26,966 bases of DNA from DATEJJ01 sp039649115 (GTDB taxonomy: Bacteria > Actinomycetota > Actinomycetes > Mycobacteriales > Micromonosporaceae). The notes beneath the pieces are model-generated. The model searched no databases. It had not been told where the DNA came from and was given only the letters and a program-made list of their open reading frames with translations. Location of the stretch: NCBI GenBank assembly GCA_039649115.1, contig JBBWZQ010000037.1, forward strand, positions 1 through 26,966, read 5' to 3'. How positions within the stretch are numbered: the stretch's first letter is position 1; each line of letters begins with the position of its first letter. Made by a program: the position numbers and the translations under genes. Of this stretch, positions 17,168 through 24,269 are shown piece by piece.

Positions 17168-20035
17168 ATGGCGTACACCGTGCCGGCGCTGCGGTTCGAG
17201 ATTCTCGGTCCACTGCGGGGCTGGCGTGCCGGCGACGAGCTGGACCTCGGCTGGCCGAAGCAACAGACCGTGCTCGCCGCGCTCCTGCTGGCCGCGGGGC
17301 GCACGGTGTCCCGCCCCGACCTGGTGGACGTGCTGTGGGGCGACAACCCGCCACGCAGCTCCGCCAGCCTGGTCCACACGTACCTCGCGCGGCTGCGCCG
17401 GGTACTCGATCCCGACCCGCGTTCTGAACCGCGCGCGCTGGTGAGCGGCCGGTCAGGGTACGCGCTGCGGCTGCCGCCCGGCGGGACCGACCTGGAGGTG
17501 TTCCGCGCCAGCCTCGAGGACGCCCGGCGGATGGCTTCCGACGACCAGCTGGTCGCGGCGTTGAAGGGGTTCGACGCCGCCCTCGGGTTGTGGCGCGGCC
17601 CGCCACTGGGCGGGATATCCGGCGCGTGGGCCGACGGGCAGCGGGTTCGCCTGGGTGAAGTGCGGCTGGCCGCGGTCGAGGACCGCGCCGAGGTGATGCT
17701 GCGGCTCGGCCGTCAGGCCGAGCTGGTACCGGAGTTGACCGCGCTGGCGGCCATGTACCCGCTGCGGGAGAGACTGCGCGCGCTGCTGATGATCGCCCTG
17801 CACCGCGGCGGCCGGCGGGCTGAGGCGCTGGCGCTGTACGCGGACGCGCGCCGCCTGCTGGTCGACGAGCTGGGCGTCGAGCCCGGCACGGAACTGCAAC
17901 GGCTGCACCGCGCCATGCTGACCGGCGCCGAGGACGGCCTCGCCGCCGGCGCACCGGGCGTCGACCTCCGCCCGTCCGCGGCCGGCGGCGCGGACCGCGT
18001 GGTACCGCGCCAGTTGCCGCCGACGACCCGGCACTTCGCCGGCCGGGTGGCGGAACTCGACACGCTGTCCAGCCTCCTGGACCAGGCCACGCGGCGCACC
18101 GGGGCAACCGACCCCGCGATGGTGATCGCCGCCATCGACGGAACCGCGGGCGTGGGCAAGACCACCCTGGCCCTGCACTGGGCACACCGGGTCGCCGATC
18201 GGTTCCCGGACGGACAGCTGTACGTCAACCTGCGCGGCTTCGACCCGAGCGGTCCAACGCTGCGACCGGGTGAGGCGGTCCGCGGATTCCTCGACGTGCT
18301 CGGGGTACCGCCGCACCGCGTCCCCACCGACGCGCAGGCGCAGGCCGGCCTGTACCGCAGCCTGCTCGCCGGCCGGCGGATCCTGGTGGTGCTGGACAAC
18401 GCCCGCGACGTCGACCAGGTACAGCCGCTCCTGCCCGGAGATCCCGCCGCGGTGGTCCTGGTGACCAGCCGCCACCAACTCAGCGGACTGGTCGCCCTCG
18501 ACGGCGCCCATCCGCTGACCCTGGCCCCGCTGCCCGTGGAGGAAGCCCGCGACCTGCTCGCCGCCCACCTCGGTACCGGCCGGGTCGCCGCCGAGCCGCG
18601 GGCGGTCGAGGACATCATCACCCGGTCCGCGCGGCTGCCCCTGGCGCTGAGCGTCATCGCCGCCCGCGCCGCCGCCCACCCCACCTTCCCGCTCGCCGTG
18701 CTCGCCGGGGAACTGACCGCCGCCCCCGCCGGCCTGGACGCCTTCGACGGCGGGCACCCGGCGACCGACGTGCGTGCCGTGTTCTCCTGGTCCTACCAGC
18801 GGCTGAGCACCGGGGGCCGCCGGCTGTTCCGCCTGCTGGGCGTGCACTGCGGCCAGGACATCAGCGCCGCCGCCGCGGCCAGCCTCGCCGCCGTCCCGGC
18901 CGGCCGGGCCCGGGCCCTGCTCGCCGAACTGGCCCGCGCGCATCTGGTCACCGAACATCTTCCCGGCCGGTTCGCCTGCCACGACCTGCTCCGCGCGTAC
19001 GCCACCGAGCTCGCCCGGCAGACCGACGCCGAGGCCGACCGGCGGGCGGCCATCCACCGCAGCCTCGACCACTACCTGCACACCGCGTACGGTGCCGCGA
19101 TGTTGTTGCGCAACCGGCGCGATCCGATCATCCTCGCGCGACCCGAGGCCACCGTCACGCCGGAGCGACTGACCGACCTCGACCAGGCGTTGGCCTGGTT
19201 CGCCGCGGAACGCGCCGTGCTGCTCGCCGCCGTGCGGCAGTCCGCCGTCACCGGCTTCGACACGCACACGTGGGCACTGGCCTGGACTCTGGCGAACGTT
19301 CAGGAGCGGCGCGGACACTGGCGGGACTGGGTCGCCGTGCAGACCGCCGCGGTGGCGGCCGCGCGGCGACTGGCCGACCGGTCCAAGCAGGGCGCCGCCC
19401 ACCACCTGCTGGCCAACGCATACCTCCGGCTGGAACGCCTTGAGGAGGCCAGAACGCACCTGCGGCTCGGCCTCGAACTGTTCGAGCAACTCAGCGACGA
19501 CAGCGGCCAGGCCCACATCCATCACAGCCTGGCGCGGATGTCGGAGCGTACCGGCGACCATCCGGCGGCACTGCTGCACGCCGAACGCGCCCACGACCTG
19601 TACCGGGCCGCGGGCGACCGCCGCGGGCAGGCGGCCGCCCTGAACGGGCTCGGCTGGTGCCACACCCTGCTCGGCAACCACCGCCGGGCGCTCGAGTACT
19701 GCCGGCTGGCCCTCGCCCAGCAGCAGGAGATGGGCAACGTCCACGGCCAGGCGGCCACCCAGCACAGCATCGGCTGGGCCCACCATCAACTCGGCGAGTA
19801 CGCCCGGGCCGAGGAGGCCTACCGCCACGCCATCGACCTGTACGGCAGCCTCGGCGACCGGTACAACGTGGCCGCCACGCTCGCCAACATCGGCGACACC
19901 CACCTTGCCGCCGGTGACCACTGGGCCGCCCGTACCGCCTGGCGTGCGGCGTACACCGACCTGCGTCAACTCGACCACACCGAGGCCGGGCAGGTCGCCG
20001 CCAGACTGGAGCAGCTCGACCGCCAGACCGCGTGA
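17168..20035 (+). CDS. AfsR/SARP-family regulator with NB-ARC ATPase and TPR domains
   Basis: These large regulators combine DNA binding with a STAND-type ATP switch and usually activate a neighbouring cluster. The 955-residue protein has an OmpR-like winged helix (residues ~5-105; LRFEILGPL), a BTAD helical domain (~110-255; LRERLRALLMIALHRGGRRAEAL), and an NB-ARC module with Walker A GTAGVGKTT (325-333), Walker B ILVVLDN (405-411) and RLPLAL. About five C-terminal TPRs (~740-950) follow, with motifs such as GWAHHQLGEYARAEEAY. ATG 17168 is chosen from family alignment; GGAAGG lies rather far upstream (17150-17155). It is transcribed divergently from the giant RHS gene across 151 bases, so it is the obvious candidate regulator of it, possibly responding to a signal through the TPRs. 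Length is typical for AfsR-type proteins. The regulatory target is inferred from position. Confidence 0.93.
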   Translation: MAYTVPALRFEILGPLRGWRAGDELDLGWPKQQTVLAALLLAAGRTVSRPDLVDVLWGDNPPRSSASLVHTYLARLRRVLDPDPRSEPRALVSGRSGYALRLPPGGTDLEVFRASLEDARRMASDDQLVAALKGFDAALGLWRGPPLGGISGAWADGQRVRLGEVRLAAVEDRAEVMLRLGRQAELVPELTALAAMYPLRERLRALLMIALHRGGRRAEALALYADARRLLVDELGVEPGTELQRLHRAMLTGAEDGLAAGAPGVDLRPSAAGGADRVVPRQLPPTTRHFAGRVAELDTLSSLLDQATRRTGATDPAMVIAAIDGTAGVGKTTLALHWAHRVADRFPDGQLYVNLRGFDPSGPTLRPGEAVRGFLDVLGVPPHRVPTDAQAQAGLYRSLLAGRRILVVLDNARDVDQVQPLLPGDPAAVVLVTSRHQLSGLVALDGAHPLTLAPLPVEEARDLLAAHLGTGRVAAEPRAVEDIITRSARLPLALSVIAARAAAHPTFPLAVLAGELTAAPAGLDAFDGGHPATDVRAVFSWSYQRLSTGGRRLFRLLGVHCGQDISAAAAASLAAVPAGRARALLAELARAHLVTEHLPGRFACHDLLRAYATELARQTDAEADRRAAIHRSLDHYLHTAYGAAMLLRNRRDPIILARPEATVTPERLTDLDQALAWFAAERAVLLAAVRQSAVTGFDTHTWALAWTLANVQERRGHWRDWVAVQTAAVAAARRLADRSKQGAAHHLLANAYLRLERLEEARTHLRLGLELFEQLSDDSGQAHIHHSLARMSERTGDHPAALLHAERAHDLYRAAGDRRGQAAALNGLGWCHTLLGNHRRALEYCRLALAQQQEMGNVHGQAATQHSIGWAHHQLGEYARAEEAYRHAIDLYGSLGDRYNVAATLANIGDTHLAAGDHWAARTAWRAAYTDLRQLDHTEAGQVAARLEQLDRQTA

Positions 20036-20085
20036 CGACATCCCCTGGCGCCGGGACATGCGACCGCCGTGCGGCTACGCCGACA

Positions 20086-20110
20086 GCGAGCGGTGCAGGC
20101 AGTCGCTCGC
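20086..20110. terminator. Hairpin between convergent genes
   Basis: GCGAGCG (20086-20092) and CGCTCGC (20104-20110) form a perfect 7-bp stem around an 11-base loop. It lies in the 107-bp gap between the regulator's stop and the stop of the convergent minus-strand gene, where a bidirectional terminator is expected. No U-tract is present. Confidence 0.4.
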
Positions 20111-20142
20111 GACCGCCTTCGGTGGGTCGAGCAGGAGCTTGG

Positions 20143-21096
20143 TCATTGCGAACTCGCCTCGCGGGCCTGGCTGTATTCGCGGAAGCTTCGGAAGTTGCCC
20201 GGCGGACGGTAGACATACTTCAGCGACGACACCCGGTCCGTGTCGGCCGCGGTCTGGTACGCGTGGTTGGCATGGTGGTCAAGCGCGCGAATACGGTGCT
20301 TCACAGCCTTCGGGTCCTCGGATGGCGAGTCGACGATGAGGAGGTGCCGATGCGGCACGGCGGCCAGGCGGGACAACTCGAACGACACGGGACCCACCTC
20401 GTCGAGAATCAACGCCCATGAGGACACCGGAGTGGACACGTCCGGCGGTGCCGAGCCGAGGTACACGTCGGCGGTACCTATTGTATTGCCGTTGTCGTCC
20501 TCGATTCGCACGGTCTTCCGGTCCCAGTTCGGGGGCGGTAGCTGTCGCAGCCGGCGCCGAGCCGACTCCAGGAGGTCCTCGGCGCTGAGTTGCCAGGCGT
20601 GCACCGCCGCGTTCGGTACGAATGAACGCATCTCCGGGGCGTCGTCGAGGTCGGGCACCTCGGCCAGGAAACTGACGTACAGACCGTCGGCCACCTGCAC
20701 CGAGAACGGCTGTTCGGAGCCTTCGGGGTCGCCGTCGAACTTCACCTCGCGGGTGCCGGTGAGCCACGCGTCCATCTGGTGCTCGACCGCGCCGAATGGT
20801 GCGTTCCTCAGCCAGGTGCGTTGCGGCTCGCCCTCAGCCCAGTCCATGACCTGGCGGGCGCAGATGTCAGGCCATTGCTCGGTCGCGGCTGCGCGGCAGC
20901 GGACAGCCAACGAGGTGAGCGCGAACCCGTACACCTCCGGTTCTGGATCTCCGGCGGCAAGCTCGACGTAGCCCTCATCGATGTCCTGACCCTCAGCTCC
21001 GAACAGGCCCAGCGCGTTGTCGACTGCCGCGCTGAACAAGTCGTACTCGTCGACAGCGAAGAACCCACACCAGACCGGTACCAGTTCGTTGTCCAC
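20143..21096 (-). CDS. Uncharacterised cytoplasmic protein, weakly DUF1444-like
   Basis: The 317-residue acidic protein has no signal peptide or membrane segment. A central stretch (about residues 150-185, with NAAVHAWQLSAEDLLESA) and a later one (about 240-265, LAAVPHRHLLIV) resemble the spacing seen in DUF1444-type proteins, where a helix with W-x-x-S/T-x-E-x-L is followed by a P-x-R-x-x-L strand. This is a weak match. The start is GTG at 21096 with GGGGGA just upstream. A promoter-like pair, TTGGCT and TAGATT with 17-bp spacing, lies 64 bases further upstream. It converges on the SARP/STAND regulator and is divergent from the DUF899 fragment/SUKH unit. Given the toxin-like gene nearby, an immunity-type role is conceivable but not shown. 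Confidence 0.75.
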   Translation of the reverse strand: MDNELVPVWCGFFAVDEYDLFSAAVDNALGLFGAEGQDIDEGYVELAAGDPEPEVYGFALTSLAVRCRAAATEQWPDICARQVMDWAEGEPQRTWLRNAPFGAVEHQMDAWLTGTREVKFDGDPEGSEQPFSVQVADGLYVSFLAEVPDLDDAPEMRSFVPNAAVHAWQLSAEDLLESARRRLRQLPPPNWDRKTVRIEDDNGNTIGTADVYLGSAPPDVSTPVSSWALILDEVGPVSFELSRLAAVPHRHLLIVDSPSEDPKAVKHRIRALDHHANHAYQTAADTDRVSSLKYVYRPPGNFRSFREYSQAREASSQ

Positions 21097-21159
21097 AATT
21101 CCCCCGAGTTCTCCCGCACTTCCCAGCCGCGGGTGGGCATCTGGTCCCGCGACCGCATG

Positions 21160-21188
21160 AATCTAGCGCGGTGACCAGACTCAGCCAA
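21160..21188 (-). promoter_or_regulatory. Putative promoter of the DUF1444-like gene
   Basis: On the minus strand TTGGCT (21188-21183) and TAGATT (21165-21160) are separated by exactly 17 bases, four of six matches to each housekeeping consensus, placing transcription start near 21153 and leaving a leader of about 57 bases. Confidence 0.45.
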
Positions 21189-21256
21189 GCGATGGAACGA
21201 CCGACCGAGGGCGCTCCCGCCGCGCTGAGTTCCGGCCGTGTCGCGGGTCTGTTCTG

Positions 21257-21285
21257 GTGACCGTCGCAGGACGTCGTACGATACT
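21257..21285 (+). promoter_or_regulatory. Putative promoter of the DUF899-fragment/SUKH unit
   Basis: GTGACC (21257-21262) and GATACT (21280-21285) are separated by 17 bases and each match the housekeeping consensus at four positions. The predicted start near 21292 precedes GGAGGG (21305-21310) and ATG 21316 by normal distances. Confidence 0.45.
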
Positions 21286-21315
21286 GCCCGGCACGAGACA
21301 GCACGGAGGGACACC

Positions 21316-21477
21316 ATGACGACCGCGCCGGACGATCCGACCACCGCGCCGCCCGGCCGCCCGCCCGCGGTCGACCTGGCCACCTGGCAGGCCGCCCGTG
21401 GCGAGCTTCTGGTCCGCGAGAAGGCCCACACCCGCGAGGGCGACGCCATCGCCGCGGCCCGCCGCCGATGGTCGTGA
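21316..21477 (+). pseudogene. N-terminal fragment of a DUF899 (thioredoxin-like) gene
   Basis: The 53-codon frame keeps a good ribosome-binding site (GGAGGG at 21305) and the characteristic DUF899 start: P-P-A-V-D, then WQAARGELLVREKAHTREGD and AIAAARRR. Intact family members continue with RRxLP and another 150-200 residues, including the thioredoxin-like core. Here the frame switches after AAARRR into W-S-stop. The break coincides with the start of the next gene (ATG 21468, GTG 21474), and the fragment's TGA overlaps that GTG as GTGA (21474-21477). The piece is therefore a decapitated gene joined to an unrelated one. It may now serve as a short translated leader that supplies ribosomes to the downstream gene, which lacks its own Shine-Dalgarno. 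Confidence 0.75.
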
Positions 21478-22007
21478 TCGACGAAGTTGTCGCGCGCCTC
21501 CGGGTAGCTCTCGCACAGGCAGAGGGCCCGTTTCCCGCCGCCGATCTACCACCCGGCCTCGGCTCGCGGCCGATCCCGGCCGGCGTGCCGGCTGCGTACG
21601 CGGCGTTTCTCCGTATCTGCGACGGAGCGTCCTGCGGCCACGTCGGAGAGATCCAGCTCTTTGCTGCCACCGATGTCGAGGCATTCCAGTTCCGACCTGA
21701 GGACGAGCAGTGGCTGCCGCTACCGGGAGGACTGGACCGCTGGTTCCGGTTCGGCACGCTGCAGGAGAACCCGCTCCTCCTTGACCGTGACACGGGTCGG
21801 GTGTGGTGGTTCTCCGACCTCACCATCGTCTGGTACACCGACGACCCGCCCCTGCGCAGCTTCGCTCCGCTGGCCGACACGTTCGACGACTTCTTCTTCG
21901 ACGTTGTCGCGGGCCCCGGCTACGCACGCGTCCTCGGCCCGATCGACGACGAGATGCGGTCCTGGCAGGCTCTCCTCGATCGCCTCGGCCTCGCCGACCA
22001 GAACTGA
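21468..22007 (+). CDS. SMI1/KNR4 (SUKH) family protein
   Basis: The 179-residue protein has the SUKH layout: an N-terminal helix, then PAGVPAAYAAFLRICDGA (about residues 36-53), a beta-rich middle with aromatic pairs (VWWFSDLTIVWYT, about 111-123) and a C-terminal helical part with FDDFFFDVV. SUKH proteins are widely used as immunity proteins against RHS/CDI nuclease toxins, although many have other or unknown roles. ATG 21468 or GTG 21474 could start it. Neither has a ribosome-binding site, and GTG overlaps the TGA of the truncated DUF899 frame, so translation probably depends on coupling. It lies about 13 kb from the toxin tip, so a cognate relationship is only a possibility. Confidence 0.85.
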   Translation: MVVIDEVVARLRVALAQAEGPFPAADLPPGLGSRPIPAGVPAAYAAFLRICDGASCGHVGEIQLFAATDVEAFQFRPEDEQWLPLPGGLDRWFRFGTLQENPLLLDRDTGRVWWFSDLTIVWYTDDPPLRSFAPLADTFDDFFFDVVAGPGYARVLGPIDDEMRSWQALLDRLGLADQN

Positions 22008-22092
22008 CCGCCACGGCCGAGGCGCTGGAAGTACGGCGAGCAGTACCGGTCCCTGGCAGCGCGAGGACCGGCCGCCTTCGCGTAGACACACG

Positions 22093-22128
22093 TGACACCT
22101 CCGTCCACTTTGGGCGGACCGGGTGTCA
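22093..22128. terminator. Hairpin terminator candidate after the SUKH gene
   Basis: TGACACC (22093-22099) pairs perfectly with GGTGTCA (22122-22128). Inside, CCGTCC (22101-22106) pairs with GGGCGG (22112-22117) with one G-T, leaving a 5-base loop. It lies 86 bases after the SUKH stop and 8 bases past the end of the minus-strand permease remnant, so it could serve both. Bases 22008-22092 hold no recognisable gene. Confidence 0.55.
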
Positions 22129-22135
22129 AGAAAGA

Positions 22136-22470
22136 TCAGGTGAGACGCCGGCGGGTCCACCAGAAGCAGAAGCCGGCGAGCAGGACCGCGACGGCGACGA
22201 AGATGCCGGTTTCGGTCCATTGCAGGAGCCAGAAGTGGCTGGCGGGTTGGTAGGTGATGTCTTGACGTAGGCCGAGGCTGCCGACCCAGTCCGCGCAGGC
22301 TCGGGCCCCTGGTCGGTTCCGCAGTACTGCGGGTTGGCGGGTCCGGTGAAGACCTGGCCGGTGGTGGTGATGGTGTTGTTGGCCAGCACCCAGGCGTGGC
22401 TGGGGGTGTTGCCGCTGACGACGTGCATCTCGTTGCGGTTGTTGATCACGAACTCCTGGACACGGGTGAG
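22136..22470 (-). pseudogene. Frameshifted C-terminal remnant of an ABC-2-type permease
   Basis: Two minus-strand frames each carry part of one recognisable ending. The upstream part reads HAWVLANNTITTTGQVF and ANPQYCG (about 22450-22305). The downstream part, in another frame, reads CADWVGSLGLRQ, then DITYQPASHFWLLQWTETG and a hydrophobic helix ending FCFWWTRRRLT at 22136. TYQPASxFWxxQxxEtxI followed by one helix and a basic tail is typical of the last extracellular loop and helix of actinomycete ABC-2-type permeases. The frame change falls around the G/C run near 22300. The N-terminal five or so membrane helices are missing, so this cannot be functional. It directly abuts the VOC remnant upstream. 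Confidence 0.65.
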
Positions 22471-22667
22471 ATCCAGTGGCGACGTGGCGTGGCGCGCGGG
22501 GACGAGGTGGGCACGGCCAGCTGGCGCGCGCCCGGCCCGTGTCCGATGACCACCCAATCCTCGTTGTCCTCGTTGACGCGCATACCCAGGACCTCCGCAT
22601 AGAACGCCGCGAGTGCGCGAGGATCTGGGCAATCGACCACAGTCTTCTCCAACCGACCGATCATCAT
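22446..22667 (-). pseudogene. N-terminal remnant of a VOC (glyoxalase-like) gene
   Basis: From ATG 22667 the minus strand encodes the start of a vicinal-oxygen-chelate protein: IGRLEKTVVDCPDPRALA, AFYAEVLGMRV, then EDWVVIGHG and RQLAV. Similarity fades near 22505, and the frame runs into unrelated residues and a stop at 22446, where an intact protein would have about 70 more residues with the remaining metal ligands. The lost part is replaced by the end of an ABC permease in another frame. The piece is therefore a truncated, presumably non-functional gene, divergent from the cysteine hydrolase. Confidence 0.7.
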
Positions 22668-22803
22668 GGCATTATGCCAATACCCTGAAGCACTCCGGTT
22701 TCCTGCTCGCAGCCGCTGCCTGAGCGCGGCAGCCGCACCGCAGGTGTCGGTCCTGTCCCCTAGAGTTGTCGCACACCCAGTACCAGTCACAGGGGAGAGC
22801 AGC

Positions 22804-23367
22804 ATGACGTCGCTGTCCGACCGTCCCCACACCGCGCTGCTCGTCGTCGACGTCCAGAACGGCATCGTGGCCGACGCGCACAACCGTGACGACGTGATCG
22901 CCAACATCGCCGTCCTGGTGGGCAGGGCACGAGCCGAGGGTGCACCCGTCATCTGGGTGCAACACTCAGGTGACAACGTGCCGCGAGACAGCGACGGCTG
23001 GCAGTACGTCCCCGAGCTCACCCGGGAGGGGTCCGAGCCGCTGATCCACAAGCAGTACGGCGACTCCTTCGAAGCCACCGACCTGGAGGCCGTGCTTGCC
23101 GAGCGCAAGGTGGGGCGCCTGATCGTCACGGGAGCGCAGACCGACGCCTGCATCCGCTCGACGCTGCACGGGGCGATGGTCCGAGGTTACGACGCGACGT
23201 TGGTCAGCGACGCCCACACCACCGAAGACCAGACCCGGTGGGGCGCGCCGGCACCTGACGCGGTCATCGCCCACACGAACCTCTACTGGCAGTACGAGAC
23301 CGCCCCCGGCCGGCGCGGAGGGACGGTCCCGACCGGTTCCGTCGACTTCGGTGAGGCCCCTGTTTGA
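22804..23367 (+). CDS. Isochorismatase-family cysteine hydrolase
   Basis: The 187-residue protein carries the complete Asp-Lys-Cys set of this family: D16 in LLVVDVQNG, K83 in HKQYGDSF and C116 in TGAQTDACIRST. Family members hydrolyse amides, ureas or vinyl ethers (for example nicotinamidase or isochorismatase); the exact substrate cannot be read from sequence. The C-terminus is a little extended after the YWQYE helix. ATG 22804 has GGGGAG (22792-22797) at ideal distance; the longer open frame from 22666 has no such site. TAGAGT (22761-22766) may be its -10 element. It is a monocistronic, cytoplasmic enzyme convergent with the cupin gene and appears intact amid degraded neighbours. Confidence 0.92.
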   Translation: MTSLSDRPHTALLVVDVQNGIVADAHNRDDVIANIAVLVGRARAEGAPVIWVQHSGDNVPRDSDGWQYVPELTREGSEPLIHKQYGDSFEATDLEAVLAERKVGRLIVTGAQTDACIRSTLHGAMVRGYDATLVSDAHTTEDQTRWGAPAPDAVIAHTNLYWQYETAPGRRGGTVPTGSVDFGEAPV

Positions 23368-23407
23368 GGATGGGCCGGCATTGCGGTGGGCGCTCGGTGC
23401 GGGGTGT

Positions 23408-23830
23408 TCACGTGCGCGGGTGCGCGGCCCGGGTGTGTTGCTGGCCGTATTCGTCGTCGGTGACCTGGTCGCCCCACTCGGTTTCGGGGCCTTCGTCGGG
23501 TGCCTCCCACATGGCGATGTGGGCCATGAAGTGGTCGGGCGCGGCGCCGTGCCAGTGCCACTCCCCGGGCGGGGTGTGAATGGTGTCGCCTGGACGGATC
23601 GCGATGACCTCGCCGCCACAGGCTTGGATCAGGCCGCGTCCCTCGGTGACGTGCAGCGTCTGCCCGACCGCGTGCCGGTGCCAGGCGTTGCGGGCGCCGG
23701 GGGCGAAGCGGACGACGTTGACGCGGATGCGGGAGGGCGGTTCACCCCTGGCGATGACGTCGAACCAGGCGTCCCCGGTGAACGTCTTGGCCGGTGCCTT
23801 GACGGTCGGTTGCTTACCCAAGATCTCCAT
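23408..23830 (-). CDS. Small single-domain cupin protein
   Basis: The 140-residue protein is one conserved beta-barrel. Motif 1 reads AWHRHAVGQTLHVTEG (about residues 49-64), with H-x-H and a Gln where many cupins have Glu. Motif 2 is PGDTIHTPPGEWHWHG (about 80-95) with the second histidine. These cupins often bind a metal and act as small oxygenases, lyases or sensors, and close relatives are annotated as cupins associated with carboxymuconolactone decarboxylase. ATG 23830 has GGGGCGA nearby upstream. A decayed XRE-type regulator lies 54 bases upstream on the same strand, an arrangement suggesting a former regulator-cupin unit. The C-terminal 25 residues are acidic and probably disordered. 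Confidence 0.9.
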   Translation of the reverse strand: MEILGKQPTVKAPAKTFTGDAWFDVIARGEPPSRIRVNVVRFAPGARNAWHRHAVGQTLHVTEGRGLIQACGGEVIAIRPGDTIHTPPGEWHWHGAAPDHFMAHIAMWEAPDEGPETEWGDQVTDDEYGQQHTRAAHPRT

Positions 23831-23884
23831 GCGTCGCCCCTGTCGGTCGTAGTTCTGTAGGAGGACTTCCCTCGCGGCTGACGT

Positions 23885-23998
23885 TCAATCCGGCGGGTGG
23901 ATTGCGGGCTCGTCGTGGGGTGCGCCGTAGCGGGACAGGCCCGCCCGCTCCGGGGTGATCCTGGCCCGGCGGGAGCGGATCTCGGTTCGGCTGTCCAC
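23885..23998 (-). pseudogene. N-terminal remnant of an XRE/MmyB-type HTH regulator
   Basis: From GTG 23998 the peptide starts VDSRTEI and continues RSRRARITPERAGLSRYG. Intact actinomycete regulators of this type begin MDSRxEIxxFLxSRRARITPEQAGLPxYGxxRRVPGLRREE (quoted from memory, pattern only). The match stops just before the helix-turn-helix and a stop follows at 23885; a few residues before SRRARI also appear deleted. The DNA-binding domain is missing, so the fragment should be inert. Bases 23831-23884, between it and the cupin, hold no gene. Confidence 0.6.
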
Positions 23999-24118
23999 GA
24001 CCTCGACGCTACGTCCGCTCGCGCCGGCCTGGGAGGTTCTGCCATTACCCGGAACAGCAGAGCGGGCAACCGGTACCCATTCCGCGCGGCCACCGCGGGG
24101 CTGATGCTGGGCGACCCG
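23999..24118. other. Gene-free stretch upstream of the PHO-box-like site
   Basis: No coding frame with family character or ribosome-binding site is visible here on either strand. A loose GTTC/GAAC dyad is present near 24035-24054 but is too imperfect to name. Confidence 0.4.
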
Positions 24119-24152
24119 GGTGAAGATCCGCGCCGGTGAACCACGGGTGAAC
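24119..24152 (-). promoter_or_regulatory. PHO-box-like GTTCACC direct repeat (putative PhoP site)
   Basis: On the minus strand two adjoining 11-mers, GTTCACCCGTG (24152-24142) and GTTCACCGGCG (24141-24131), carry identical GTTCACC cores exactly 11 bases apart. A third degenerate core, CTTCACC, lies at 24125-24119. The Streptomyces PHO box, as I know it, consists of 11-nt repeats with the core GTTCACC or GTTCATC. The site ends 118 bases before the start of a secreted phosphoesterase, a class of gene commonly controlled by phosphate starvation. Binding by a PhoP homologue is inferred. Confidence 0.6.
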
Positions 24153-24209
24153 ATCACGGGGAGCGTCGACGCCCGCAACGTTCATCGATCCGCGGATACG
24201 CCGGACCAC

Positions 24210-24232
24210 GAGTCCTACATACGGTAGGACTC
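24210..24232. promoter_or_regulatory. Perfect 9-bp inverted repeat upstream of the phosphoesterase gene
   Basis: GAGTCCTAC (24210-24218) and GTAGGACTC (24224-24232) are exact inverse copies separated by ATACG. The element ends 37 bases before the ATG and covers a TACGGT sequence (24220-24225) that could serve as a -10 hexamer. It could be a dimer operator or an RNA hairpin in the leader; without U-run or anti-structure I favour operator. Confidence 0.5.
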
Positions 24233-24269
24233 AGCGCGACGGGTTGCTCCGCGGCAGAAGGGCTGACTG

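Noticed and set aside
17453..20059. Long minus-strand open frame opposite the SARP/STAND regulator
   Set aside because: It is a shadow of the GC3-rich regulator gene; the translation is low-complexity and lacks any motif.
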